From Anodontia alba (Eukaryota; Mollusca; Bivalvia; Lucinida; Lucinidae), in assembly GCA_964016985.1 (NCBI GenBank), contig OZ024835.1, positions 317,501 to 381,500 on the forward strand: a DNA stretch of 64,000 nucleotides, in the 5' to 3' direction. The position numbers and the translations under genes are program-made. This document shows, one piece after another, positions 1 to 11,130 of the stretch. The notes below the pieces were generated by a model that did not search any database, was not told where the DNA came from, and saw only the letters and a list, made by a program, of their open reading frames with translations. Numbering within the stretch: position 1 is the stretch's first letter; the number at the start of each line of letters is the position of its first letter.

Positions 1-946
1 TTTCTTGTGTCCCTGAATTAATGCTGCCAACATGAAGTCAGAAATGTAATAAAATCGTTTCAGTTTTGATCCAGTTCAAGAACGAGAGTCTAAATAAATT
101 TTTACGGGCTGTCACATGCCGCATTTTATGATCATATAAATATGATATATAAATTTATTAAACTTTTTTTAGATAATAAAATGTCTATTTTGTTTTTAGG
201 AATGTGGAGCCTTTATTAGCATTCTTACAAATTAATAGATAAAACGAAAATGATTACATATAGCAATCTCTTTCAGCAGCAGTTTTCAGAAGGTTCTTAA
301 AATAATCTTTTGCCCGCAAACCCTAAGAACATTATTATCATAGATTTATATTCGCCTATGCATTTGCACAGCCCGGTCCGGTCTGCAATTCCTAACCTTA
401 ATCCTAGCAGAAGAAGTCCTTGGAGATATCCTTGAAGATGATAGTCGTCCTCATGCTGGGCAAGCAGAGTTAAAGGATGGTATGACCGTAGTGCTAAATT
501 GTTCTTTAAAGGGCCATTTAACTGTAAAAGGTTTATGCAGTGCCGACATGAAAAGGTCCATGATATTATTCGCCCCTAATACCAGACCTGACTGACGTCT
601 TGATACAGAATAATCCTTCAGTGTTTGAGCCAACTTGCTAAAGAAGCTTCTTACATGAGTAAATGTCGCAAAGGGCGCACCAGCTATTTCCTCGAGGATT
701 TCATATTTTTTAGCCCTGACACTTAAATATAGTTTATAAAGTACTTCTGAGCAATGTGAAAGATGCAACTAAAGTTGCGATGCTTATCGGTTGTGCGGTT
801 GAAAAGACCAACACGAGTCCTGTTGTTCAGCGAAAACTGACATGGTACATGAAAAATTATCGAATAAGAGATTGGCATTTAAGGCGGTATAATCTATTAG
901 TAAAGGATAACGGTTTCAGTTACAGTGCTAAACAAACAATCCAGAT
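1..946. other. Gene-poor left flank, nothing recognised
   Basis: AT-rich sequence with no repeat or gene family that I recognise. One open frame on the minus strand (768 down to 451, 105 codons) has a plausible amino-acid mix but no motif, no clear splice signals and no known relative, so it is not called as a gene. Confidence 0.5.
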
Positions 947-1259
947 TTTGTTTGTGTTGAGGTTTTACGGCCCAGTCAACCCAATGGGGTTATGTCGAGC
1001 GCGGTCAGTTTACCTAACCACACGTTTACTGGGCAGGCTTAGTCCTCTAAGCGGTTAACCAGTATTGTGCACATTCTTTCGCCAGAAACTGACAAGTGCC
1101 CTTCTTGAATCAGCGGAAGGGAGAGAATAACCGTAGAAAATATTTCATGATCAATCTCCACGAAAGAATGTTGCCGACCTCGGCGGGGGTTGAACCCGCG
1201 ACCTCCTGGTCTCCAGTCGGACGGCGCATCCAACTGAGCCACCGAGGCCGGCCAAACTG
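947..1259 (-). mobile_element. tRNA-derived SINE, copy 1
   Basis: Full-length short interspersed element read on the minus strand. Its 5' head (about 1253 down to 1180) is tRNA-like, with an A box resembling TGGCTCAGTTGG and a B box resembling GGTTCAACCCC. A ~200 bp body and a short CAAA-rich end near 950 follow. It shares the whole body with the copies near 43.93 and 59.54 kb. Flanking TCCAGAT at 940-946 and 1260-1266 is a possible short target duplication, weaker than at the other copies. It would depend on a partner LINE for mobility; no partner is identified. Confidence 0.85.
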
Positions 1260-1605
1260 TCCAGATATCTTATTTACTATATCATATATACATACATCTG
1301 AACTGTTAGAAAAGATAGTAAACCAGATATCTTATTTACTATATCATACATCTTATATAAATGATATCTTACATACATACATACATACATATGTACTGTT
1401 TGTCTTCCCACTAGTCTAAAGTATTAAAAATAAATTCAAACGTCGTCTCCGACTTTCTTTCGTATGTTAGTTCACCCTCCGGCCACGCTGAGGCTGGTAG
1501 ACATACGGAGGGACTTTGGCCTATCCTGTGCCATGATTTGTGCTGATATACATGAGTAGCAAGGCAATCCTTGCCGTATCTGATTGGTGGGTCAGGGGAG
1601 GCAGG
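1260..1605. repeat. AT-rich spacer with a short direct duplication
   Basis: The block CCAGATATCTTATTTACTAT is present twice (from about 1261 and 1322), followed by a (CATA)n-like run near 1370-1392. The remainder up to 1605 shows no gene or element that I recognise. Confidence 0.5.
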
Positions 1606-2335
1606 ATGAGCAGAGGTTAAAACACACGCATTAAATGAAGGACCTCAATCCCTGACTTGGCCATAATGTAGCCTTTTCCATATGATTAAACAATACGATC
1701 AGAGTTAAACTATGCATAAATTAGTCTTATATGGACAAGAGTTACATGCTGCCCAAGTAAGGAAACGTGTGTGTGTTAAAAGCAGTGCTCATCTAGCTGA
1801 GAACCATTCAGATGGAAAAAAATCAAGTCAGATAAGCAGTGGTTAAACGCACGCATAGAACGAAGGCTCTTAATCCCTGACTTGGCCAGAATGTAACCCT
1901 TACCCGTATGACAAAACGATCGGAGTGAAACGATGCATAAATTACTTGTCATATGGGCACGAGTTACATGCTGCTCAATTAAGGGAACATGCGTGTTTTA
2001 AAATTAGTGCTCGTTTTACTAAGTACCATGCTGATGGAAAACAATCAAGTCTTCAGTCAGATGAGCAGTGGTTAAAACACACGATTGAAATGACGGACCT
2101 CAATCCCTGACTTGGCTAGAATGTAGCCCTTACCCATATGACTAAACAATACTATCGAAGTGAAACTATGCATGAATTAGTAGTCATATGGGCACGAACT
2201 ACATGCTGCTCAAGTAAGGGAGTAAGTAGGAAGTACCTAATGTTCAGAAGTGCTGAGAAGCATACGGGTGGTTATCAAACAAGTCTGCAGTCAGACAAAA
2301 CTGGTTACTCTACACGCCCTGACTGATGCAAAATG
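1606..2335. repeat. Degenerate tandem repeat, ~212-230 bp unit
   Basis: About three to four diverged units. The marker CCCTGACTTGG recurs at about 1650, 1875 and 2105, with a degenerate copy near 2317. Each marker is followed by a conserved block containing GTGAAAC, ATGCATAAATTA and ACATGCTGCTCAA. Units share long stretches but carry many substitutions and small indels, so this is an old array. It is probably the core of a dispersed element whose ends I cannot define. Confidence 0.7.
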
Positions 2336-3488
2336 AAGCCATTGCCCATCTGACATGGGATTATGATCGGAGTGAAACGCTAATTAAAAAAATATGTCAG
2401 ATGGACAATAATTACATAATGCAAAGTTAGTGTTCCTTATCTTTCGAGCATTGGAATTCATCAGTGCCAACCTGACTGAGAACCAACTGATAGTAACCAA
2501 ACAAGTCTGCAGTCAGACACGCACAGCTTTATTCCAATAGCCGAAAGATGTTTGCGGAAAGGCTCATACACAGCCCTGCTTCTACCTATTTACATGGCAC
2601 AGTCTAAAGTTGTTTATTCATAAACGTCAAAAAGATTGCCTTTGGAAACACACTACAGATTAGAAAATGGGAGTCTCGGTTTTATTGAGACTCTTCATAA
2701 GACACGTGCAACACTACTTACGCCCTCTAGCGTATACACGAGCAGAACACCCATTTTCAAGTATACCATCATGGGCTCAATGATACCAAAGAAAATGAAA
2801 TATAATCTGCACTATGGTGATGAAGGGAGACGTCTACCGCCGACACACGGCACTAACACCAGCTGCAGTGTAGTAAAATACACGTCAAAAAGATTGCTTT
2901 TGGAAACAAAGAACACACTACTGAAAGTCTCGGTTTTATTGAGAATCTTCATAAGCAGTAATGAAGTTGTCTGCTTTTTACACGATCAACTACCCCTAAC
3001 TTTTCAATTTTAATTTGAAATTAATTCATTCAAATTTTCGATTTTGTTTTCATTTTTTTAATTTTGTGAACCAGATTACTTTTAACTTTCGCTGAGTATA
3101 TATAACTATATTTTACATACATAATAATATAATGTGTGTGTGTGTGTGTCATTTTCATGTGGGCATCGTTGTGCTTTGTGTGTTTTCATCGGAAATTGTT
3201 CTATGCTGGATTACTTTAATATTTTGTTCATTCTGGAATTGAGCTTTTGAATTCGGGGACTTTAGACTGGGATCTTATTTAAAGGATTTGTTTTGGAAAT
3301 TGATACGTAATAGTTTTGAGGGACTTTGTGACAAATAAACTTGAAAGGTACTGTTTACTCATATTTTTTCTGTCTTGAACATTGTCTTATTTTCTTTTTG
3401 TTGTTAATTAATTTTGTAAATAACTTGCTGCTGGTTTCACTTTCATTTCTTTCTCGTTACGCCTGGCTCGTATTTATACAGAAAAAAA
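2336..3488. other. Non-coding stretch with a direct repeat pair and a (GT)n run
   Basis: Two related ~80-bp blocks begin near 2623 and 2880 (shared words include CGTCAAAAAGATTGC and CTCGGTTTTATTGAGA), a spacing of about 258 bp. A short (GT)n microsatellite lies at about 3131-3150. The open frame through 2636-3013 is a by-product of the duplicated block and is not called. Nothing else is recognised. Confidence 0.5.
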
Positions 3489-3552
3489 GAGTTTAGGGAT
3501 GGGAGAGAATGGATGTAGAAAAGATTTCATGAACAATCTCAACGAAAGAAGC
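3489..3552 (-). mobile_element. SINE body fragment
   Basis: Diverged fragment of the SINE body also found at 947-1259. The order of GGGAGAGAA, GTAGAAAA, ATTTCATGA and CAATCTC matches the antisense of the region just after the tRNA-like head. Neither the head nor the 3' end is present. Confidence 0.6.
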
Positions 3553-3868
3553 TACTTCCCTAACTTAAAAATCCGGCACCTAAAGGGTAGGTATGTTAGG
3601 GGGTGAAGGGGGCGGGGAGGGGCAATAAATAAAAAAAAAAAAAAGGTTGTATAGCGAAAACATTCTGATAGGTTGTAGCATAGAAATATTGCCAATAATA
3701 AGCGAGATATAAGTGATTCAAACTTGTCAGCGATGTAATCAGAAATACCGGCAGCGACATAATAGATAATATCCATGGCGTGGAAAATACGTATTTACTA
3801 CAAATCTGTATTATTTCCTTTGTTAAATGATCTTCCCTGATTAAAATAGTTCCGAAACATTTACTAAA
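3553..3868. other. Spacer, nothing recognised
   Basis: Contains a short poly(A) run near 3630-3643. No gene or repeat family identified. Open frames here on the minus strand are low-complexity and unsupported. Confidence 0.5.
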
Positions 3869-6112
3869 CAAGAGGGCTATGATGGCCCTGTAACGCCCAC
3901 CTGAGCAACATAGCACTTTGAGAACCTGATCTAGTACTGATCAAGGCAAACATTCTGATCAAAGTTCAAAATGATTATATTAACAAGTAAGACAATGTAG
4001 CATGTCTAATGGACTGTGAAATAAAGGTCAAGGTCAAATATGGATGACTGCACTCAAGAGGCCTTGCTAAGATGTATGCATGTATTAAATATCACTGGCT
4101 GTAGGAGCAATAGTTAGTGAGAAACTGACCTAAACACCAACACTTCACAAGTACCAAATATCACTCTGTAGGACCAATAATTACTCAGAAACTGACCTAA
4201 ATGGAAAAACTTAAGAGAGTCACTGGACAGAAAACTACATCACCTTGAAATCATCAAGACAAACACTGAGCAAGATTCATGATCACTTCAAAAATGTGAC
4301 CTCTAGAGCATCAACAAGGTTTTCCTTTGATTTGGCCAGGTAAACTAGTTTCTGATATCAAGTGACCCAGTTTTAAACTAGAGCTAGAAATCATCAAGAA
4401 AAACATTTCGAGGAATATTTATGACGATTATTTCAAAAATGTGACCTCCGGAGTGATTTGGCCTGGTGACCTAGTTTTTTACCCAATGTGACCCAGTTTC
4501 AAACGTGGCCTAAAAATCATCAAGACAAACATTTTGAGCAAGATTCATGATGATTGCTTAAAAAACGTGACCACTAGAGTGTTAACAAGGTTTTCTGCTG
4601 ATTTGGCCATGTGACCTAGTTTTTGACCCCAAGTGACCCTGTTTCAAACTTGACCTAGAAATCATCGAGACAAACACGTTGAGCAAGATTCATGGAAATA
4701 CTGGAACAATGTGACCACTAGAGTGTTAACAAGGTTTTCCGCTGATCTTACCAGGTGACCTAGTTTTTGACCCTAGATGACCAAGTTTCGAACCTAAAAA
4801 TCATCAAGACAAACATTTTGAGCAAGATTCATGATGACTGCTTAAAAATATGACTGCTAGAGTGTTCACAAAGTTTTCTGCTGATTTGGCCCTGTGACCT
4901 AGTTTTTGACCTCAGGTGACCCAGTTTCGAATCTGACCTAGAACTCATCAAGACAAATATTTTTTGCAAGATTCATGATGACTGCTTCAAACATGTGACC
5001 GCTAGAGTGTTAAGGTTTTCTGCTGATTTGGCCTGGTGACCTAGTTTTTTGACCCTTAGTGACCCAGTTTCGAACATAAACTAGAACTCAAGACAAACAT
5101 TTTGAGCAAGGTCCATGATGATTGCTTGAAAAATGTGCCCGCTATAGTGATAAGATTTTACGCTGATTTGGCCTGGTGACCTAGTTTTTGGCCCCAGGTG
5201 TTCCAGTTTCGAAATTGACCTAGAAATCATCAAGACAAACATTTTGAGCATGATTCATGATGATTGCTTTAAAAATGTCACCGCTTGAGTGTTAAGGTTT
5301 TCTGCTGAGTTGGTCTGGTGACCTATTTTTTGACCCCACGTGACCCAGTTTCAAATATATCCTGGAATTCATCTAGACAAACATTTTGAGCAAGATTCAT
5401 GGTTATTGCTTCAAAAATGTGAATGCTAGAGTGTTAACAAGGTTTTCTGCTGGTTTGGCCTGGTGACCTAGTTTTTTAATCCAAGTGACCCAGTTTTGAA
5501 TTTAACCTAGAAATCATCAAGACAAACATTTTGAGCAAGATTCATGATGATTGCTTGAAAAATGTGACCACTGGAGTGTTAAGGTTTTCTGCTGATTTGG
5601 CCCGGTGACCTAGTTTTTGACTCCAAGTGACCCAGTTTCAAACTTGACCTAGAAATCATCAAGACAAACATTTTGAGCAAGATTCATGGTGATTGCTTCA
5701 AAAATGTGACCGCTAGAGTGCTAACAAGGTTTTCTGCTGATTTGGCCCGTTGACCTAGTTTTAGACCCCAAGTGACCCAGTTTCAAACTTGAAACTGATT
5801 ACCTCGCTTGGGGAAGAGAGAGAGCTAATCTTTGTGCTTTTCGTACGTTTGTTCAGTTTGTGCTTCTTTAGATTTGTCGGTTTCCTCTTCCTCTTGGGGT
5901 CTGGGAAGGGCTGCGGTTTGTGATTGTGGCACTCCCTGGACTTGTCTCTTACCTTTTTTGACCTAGAAATCATCAGGACAAACATTTTGAGCAAGATTCA
6001 TGATGACTGCTTAAAAATGTGACCGCTAGAGTGTTAACAAGGTTTTCTGCTGATCTGTCGCGGTGACCTAGTTTTTGACCCCAAGTGACCCAGTTTCGAA
6101 CCTGACCTAGAT
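3869..6112 (+). mobile_element. Satellite-bearing element, left array (~145 bp unit)
   Basis: Begins with a terminus (CAAGAGGGCTATGATGGCC, containing a short palindrome) that recurs inverted at 13523-13633. It then runs into about twelve tandem units of roughly 140-146 bp. The marker CTAGTTTTT recurs at 4471, 4616, 4760, 4899, 5041, 5181, 5468, 5610 and 6068. Every unit carries several TGACC/AGGTCA words. LINE K interrupts the array at 6113, and the array resumes at 11010. The layout (distinct ends around a core of ~150-bp tandem repeats) resembles bivalve pearl or DINE-TR1/HINE-type non-autonomous elements; that class is an inference. Confidence 0.75.
5793..5957 (-). mobile_element. Insertion of a dispersed repeat inside the 145-bp array
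   Basis: About 165 bp that break the array between CTTGA and CCTAG, with TTGA on both sides (5789-5792 and 5958-5961) as a possible short target duplication. The segment is the reverse complement, with changes, of 14257-14427. Read on the minus strand it gives an uninterrupted lysine/arginine-rich frame (containing PDPKRKRKPTN). The related copy at 14.3 kb has a small indel in this frame. The parent element is not recognised. Confidence 0.6.
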
Positions 6113-6277
6113 TTAATAGAGGCAACGATGATGAGTTTAGGTTTAACGACGCATCAACCCATGAGGGTCATTTGCGTCAAAATGGTGAACCAACATGGTT
6201 CTGTAATGAAACGGTTATAATGATAAGTCATATATGCATAAAATGTAAAACTAGAAGGAATTTAAAAATTAAAGCAA

Positions 6278-9200
6278 TTATACTTTGTTAAAAAGATTGA
6301 TGTGTTTTAAAAACACAAGTATGTTATCAGCAGGTACATTTTCAAATAAGTATCTCAGGTCATTTGTTTAGAAGAATTGACGTCGCATATTAGAGAATTC
6401 AATGCAGTCGATCAGAAAGTGTTTCACCGTAAAAGGTTCATTACAGCTGATACAAAATGGCTGATCTTCTCGTTTGAGTAGATAAGAATGTGTGAGTCTA
6501 GTATGACCTATATGCAGACGAGTAAGAACCACTTCTTCTCGCCTTAATAATCGATAAATGGTATTTTTACCAAGAACCGGTTTTACTTCATGTAGCTTAT
6601 TGAATGTCGCTCTGTCCCATGACAGCTGCCATTTGGATAAGATGTACCTGTTGATAAAAGGTTTAAAATCTGTACATGGAAGTTTAAAATTCGAAATTTC
6701 TCGATCGAGTGAGGCCTTTGCTTTCACATCGGCAGCCTCGTTACCTTTTATGCCAACATGGCTAGGGAGCCAACAGAACAAGATTTCCTTAGTTTTCGGT
6801 AACTCGTGATGTTTTTCTATCAGATTCTGAATTTTGGGATTTTTTGAAGCTGTGTGGTTTAGAGATTTCAAAACAGAAAGGGAGTCCGAGAAAATAACGA
6901 ACCTATCATCCTAAGAATTATTCATAACGTAATCCAAAGCCATATCAATAGCCTTGGATTCAGCAGTGAAAAAAGATGAGCCGTCAGGAAGACGGATCTC
7001 TTATCGTGGTGGCTGCCTGATATATACGCACAGCCAACCTTATCTTCAACTTTTGAGCCATCAGTGTAGATGTGTTGATAATCTGAAAGTCGCGATTGTA
7101 ATTCTTGGAAGTTTTGTTTTATGAGATGTGAATCAGAAACTGACTTTTTGCTGTTGTGTAAATCGAAAAGAATAGTTGGTTCAGTAATGCATCAGGATGG
7201 AATATCAGAAAAAGAGTGTTTTTGGATGTTTTTAGTGTTTATATTAGCAGATTCTAAAAGTGGTGCTATACGAAGGCCGAAGGATTTAATTGCGTTAGGT
7301 TTTCCCTCATAATATTCCTGAAATTGTGGTGGAAATGTGACTTCAAAAGCAGGGTTAGAAGGGTTAGCAGCAAGTCTGATGGCATCCTGAAGAGACAATT
7401 TTTCTCTGCGTAGCCATAACGATTGCTCATCTGCTTCTACGTTAAGACTCGATATTGGAGATGTACGAAAGGCTCCCAATGCAAAACGAAGTCCTTGATT
7501 ATGTTCAGTGTCTAACATCTGCAGATTAGATTTTCTAGCAGATCCATATACAATGGACCCATAATCAAGTTTTGATCGAATTAAAGAACGATACAGGTGA
7601 AGAAGAGTTGTTCTGTCCGCACCCCAACTTGTGTGAGATAAAACTTTTAAAGGGTTTAATGCTTTTAAACATTTCGCCTTCACGTATTTTATATGGGGTA
7701 TGAAGGAGAGTTTTCTATCAAATATAACACCAAGAAATTTGGATTCGGCAACAACTGGTATTTGAGATCCATATATGTAGAGAGCTGGATCATTGTGTAT
7801 TTTCCGTTTTGGACAGAAATGAACGCACTGAGTTTTCGATTTGGAAAATTTGAAGCCATTTCTTATTGCCCAGTCTTCAATTCTATTTAGACACTGCTGT
7901 AGATGTCTTTCTATTGTGCGCATATTTTTCGAGCGAAAACATATACAGAAATCATCAACGTACAAAGAACTATCTGTCTTGTAATCCAGACATTTTATTA
8001 TATCGTTTAATTTCACGTAGAATAAAGTGGTTGAAAGTATGGCTCCTTGAGGAACGCCCTGCTCTTGATCATAGAGGTCAGAGAGGGTCGATCCTACACG
8101 CACTTGTATAGTACGATCTTCAAGAAAACTTTTAATAAAGTTTGGTAGTCTTCCTTTCATACCAAAGTTGTGTAGGTCTTTCAAAATTCCGTATCGCCAA
8201 GTAGTATCGTAGGCTTTTTCCAAATCGAAAAATACAGCGACTACATGTTCTCGTTTGATAAAAGCATCGCAGATAAAATTTTCTAGTCTAACTAAATTAT
8301 CATTGGTACTACGTTCAGCTCGGAATCCCGACTGATACTTTGTTATAAGATTGTTAGATACCAAGTACCAAACAAATCGTTTGATTATTCATTCTCTCTA
8401 GTGTTTTGCAAAGGCAACTTGTTAGCGCTATTGGTCTGTAGTTTGTTGGATCTGCATGATCTTTCCCTGGTTTGGGAATAGATGTAATTGTGGCCAAACG
8501 CCAGCTTTCTGGAAAAACTCCTGTTGTCCATATACCGTTGAAAATATGTAAAAGTGTGTCAAGAGCGGTTTCGGGAAGGTGTTTATTAAGCATCTGATAA
8601 TGGATGTCATCAGGGCCTGTAGCTGTGTCTTTTGATACTGCGATAGCATCTTTAAGTTCTGTTATGTTAAATAGACTGTTTTATTCTTCAGTATTTGAAG
8701 AGGTGAAATTAAGTTGGATCTTTTCTTCTTGTTTTTTGATGCTTTGAAACTTCTCTGAATAATTCCGAGATGAGGAATTATCCAAAAAATTTCGCCAAGT
8801 GTATTTGCTATCTCTTCCTTTGATGTGGCCTTTGTTCCACGTTTTGTATTTAAGTGGGTGAATCTGGGTGACTTTGATTTACCAGATATTTTTCGTATCA
8901 TATCCCAAACCTTTTAATTGGAGTTTTATGATTTAAATTGGAAACGTAAGATTTCTATGATTTGCGTTTGGAGGCCTTTATTGTTCGACGAGCCTTTGCT
9001 CTGAAGTTTTTAACCTTATTCAAGTTCTCCGTTGTTGGATATCTGCAGAACTTTGATAATGCTTTCGTGCGCTGTTTTATGGCATCTTTATGTCGAGGTT
9101 TTTGGTATACTTTTGTGAGAGATATCGAGAAGAGAAAAAGTAAAATCATCTAGAGGATCTAAGGAATTGTTAAACTTATCTATTTTGAGACTTTCTTCGC

Positions 9201-9880
9201 ATAAGTAATATAATTTCCAATATGCCTTACATTTAGTTTCCACTTTGTGTTGTGATCGTTCGTGGAATTATTTGCTCTTTCAACAATAACAGGGAAGTGA
9301 TCACTTCCATGTTGATCTTCACTGACCGTCCAGTCGAAATCTAGTAGGAGAGATGGATGACGCATGGAAAGATCTAAAGAAGAGAATTTTCCAGTTGCAG
9401 GATGGAGATAGGTGTGAGATTTGTCATTCATAAGACAAAGATCGTTTTTGGTTATAAAGTCTTCAATAATATTACCTTTAGGGTTGTTATCTTTACATCC
9501 CCAAAGGATATTGTGACCATTGAAGTCACCAACTAGTATATAGTGTGAAGGGAGTTGTTTCAGTAAAGTGTCTAAATGTTCGATCTCTAAATGAAAATTC
9601 GGAGGTATATACACAGAGCAAATAGTAATTTCTTTATGTAAAGTGACAGAAACCGCAACGGCTTGAAGACTGGTTACAAGTTTAATTTCTCGCTGCGATC
9701 CTGAAGAGTGAACTAAGATTGAATTTCCACCAGACGGCCTCTGGCCTTCTGAATTTATATAATTGTATGTATTGAAATCTCTGATATTTAATTGATCATC
9801 AGTTTTTAAAAAAGTTTCTTTCAAGCAAAAAACTGATGGACTCAATAAAGATAAAAGTAATAAGTTCTCGTTATAGTTTG
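6278..9880 (-). pseudogene. LINE K ORF2 remnant (endonuclease-RT-RNase H)
   Basis: Decayed ORF2, read from about 9880 down to the stop at 6278-6280. Endonuclease segment about 9845-9180 (GDFNGHNILWG is visible; the first ~20 codons are lost), RT about 8590-7440 (FFDLEKAYDTTWR, QGVPQGAILS and a YVDD active site still readable), RNase H and C-terminal zinc knuckle about 7070-6368 (WLPSHVGIKGNEAAD; CISCNEPFTVKH). At least five frameshifts or stops separate these pieces, for example near 9180, 8662, 8360, 7190 and 6900. It is a relic with no coding capacity as a whole. Confidence 0.9.
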
Positions 9881-9883
9881 AGT

Positions 9884-10441
9884 TTAGACTCTAAAGTATG
9901 CTACTTTTATTGTCTTCGGTAAAACTGATGTATTGAATGTAAAGACAAAGGTGTTTGTGTTTTTTAACTCTCCGTTTCGTTTAGCTTTGAATCGTTTTAT
10001 CGCAGTTACTCCTTGAGATCTTGTGCCTTCGAGAAGCTCCTCGCTGCAATTCCCCAATTCGGGGCAACGAATTACCCCCTTTGAGGAGTTCAGCGAAGTA
10101 TAAGGGTACACCCGGACTTTCAAGGCGTGAAAAGTCTGTGCACGTAGAAGATTCTCGGCATGGGCTTTCCTGGATACCTCAATGAGTAGCTGATTTGACC
10201 TGTGTAGTTTGTTAATGTTTTCCGGCTCACCAGCTATACCTTGAATTACTTTTTGTATTATAAACGGTGATAAAGATGTGATAGGTTTGTTTTCTTCCTT
10301 ACTTTCAACTAAAATGAAACGCGGAAAATGATGGGGTGATGTATCTTTGTTAGAGGTTGTTGGAGGTTGAGTGCTGTCGTCAATATCTGAAATATCAGAT
10401 TCTGAACATTGTTTAGTTCTTTTTCTTCGATTAGAACCCAT
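9884..10441 (-). pseudogene. LINE K ORF1 remnant, 3' part deleted
   Basis: The first ~180 codons of the gag-like ORF1 (starts MGSNRRKRTKQC, as in I and C) remain. The frame then runs into ORF2 sequence at about 9890. The deleted part holds all three CCHC zinc knuckles and the low-complexity tail. The join lies where the two ancestral sequences share GACT/TTTAGA-like words, suggesting a microhomology-linked deletion. One small indel near the GNCSEE segment also differs from intact copies. Confidence 0.85.
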
Positions 10442-11009
10442 GATAAAGATGTATTAAAATTCGTCCTCCATGCTCTCTGCCCGCCACGGAGCCCAACAAG
10501 GGAACACATCAATGGAGTGGCTTTCCTACTCACTTGTGCTAGAGATACACAGAAGATATACTCGCACGAGCAAAATGCTGCACGATTGACCCGTTGAGCC
10601 GCCGCCTTCTTAGGATTGGAAAGGTTGAGAAATAAGACTTCTGAGCAAGCGGTGAGTATCAGTACGATACAAAAGACAAGGAAGAGAAAGAAAATATTTT
10701 TCCTAGGGCTTGGCGCGACCAGCCGATTGACCGTGCCGGGTCTCACGGACACCCTTCTACACCGAAATCTAGACCAAAGAGGCGTGTTGAGCCATCAGGA
10801 GAGACCAAACTCCCAATAACTCTCAACCTCCAGGATCCCTTCTTTCGGCTTACGGGTTGCCACCCACGGCAAACGGGTGGTATTTCCTCTTCGCTCTTCC
10901 CAAAGGGGACAATTACTGCTCACCAAGTCAGCAACGTTCCCAATGGGAATTGAGCCCCCAGGGCCTCGGCAAGGCGGAAAGTTTAAAACCAAGGGGTTAA
11001 TAGAGGCAA

Positions 11010-11130
11010 ACATTTTGAGCAAGTTTCATCAAGATTAGGTCAAAACTATGACCTCTAGAGTGTGGGTCAAAACTATGACCTCTAGAGTGTGGGTCAAAAC
11101 TATGACCTCTAGAGTGTTACCGATTTTTGT
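11010..11130 (+). repeat. End of left array with three 27-bp repeats
   Basis: Continuation of the satellite element interrupted by LINE K. From 11037 to 11117 a 27-bp unit (GGGTCAAAACTATGACCTCT plus AGAGTGT) occurs three times almost without change. Each unit holds the inverted pair GGTCA-8 nt-TGACC. Short-period amplification of one piece of the 145-bp satellite is the simplest reading. Confidence 0.75.

Larger units (their letters stand above)
6126..10996 (-). mobile_element. I-group LINE copy K, old and internally deleted
   Basis: Minus-strand copy of the window's dominant LINE. A 13-bp target duplication (TTAATAGAGGCAA at 6113-6125 and 10997-11009) defines it, and it lies inside the ~145-bp satellite element. 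Both ends are present: a (TCA)n tail and 3' hairpin at 6126-6185, and the 5' UTR up to 10996. At ~4.87 kb it is about 1 kb shorter than the ~5.85 kb full-length copies, because the second half of ORF1, the spacer and the start of ORF2 are missing. Many frameshifts and stops show that it cannot be autonomous. Its 3' half shares variants with copies A and C. Confidence 0.92.

Noticed and set aside
451..768. 105-codon minus-strand open frame
   Set aside because: No motif, no splice signals, no recognisable family; not enough to call a gene.
1180..1253. tRNA gene-like sequence (also at 43929-44005 and 59544-59620)
   Set aside because: A and B boxes are present, but each copy continues into the same ~200-bp body with target duplications, so these are SINE heads and not functional tRNA genes.
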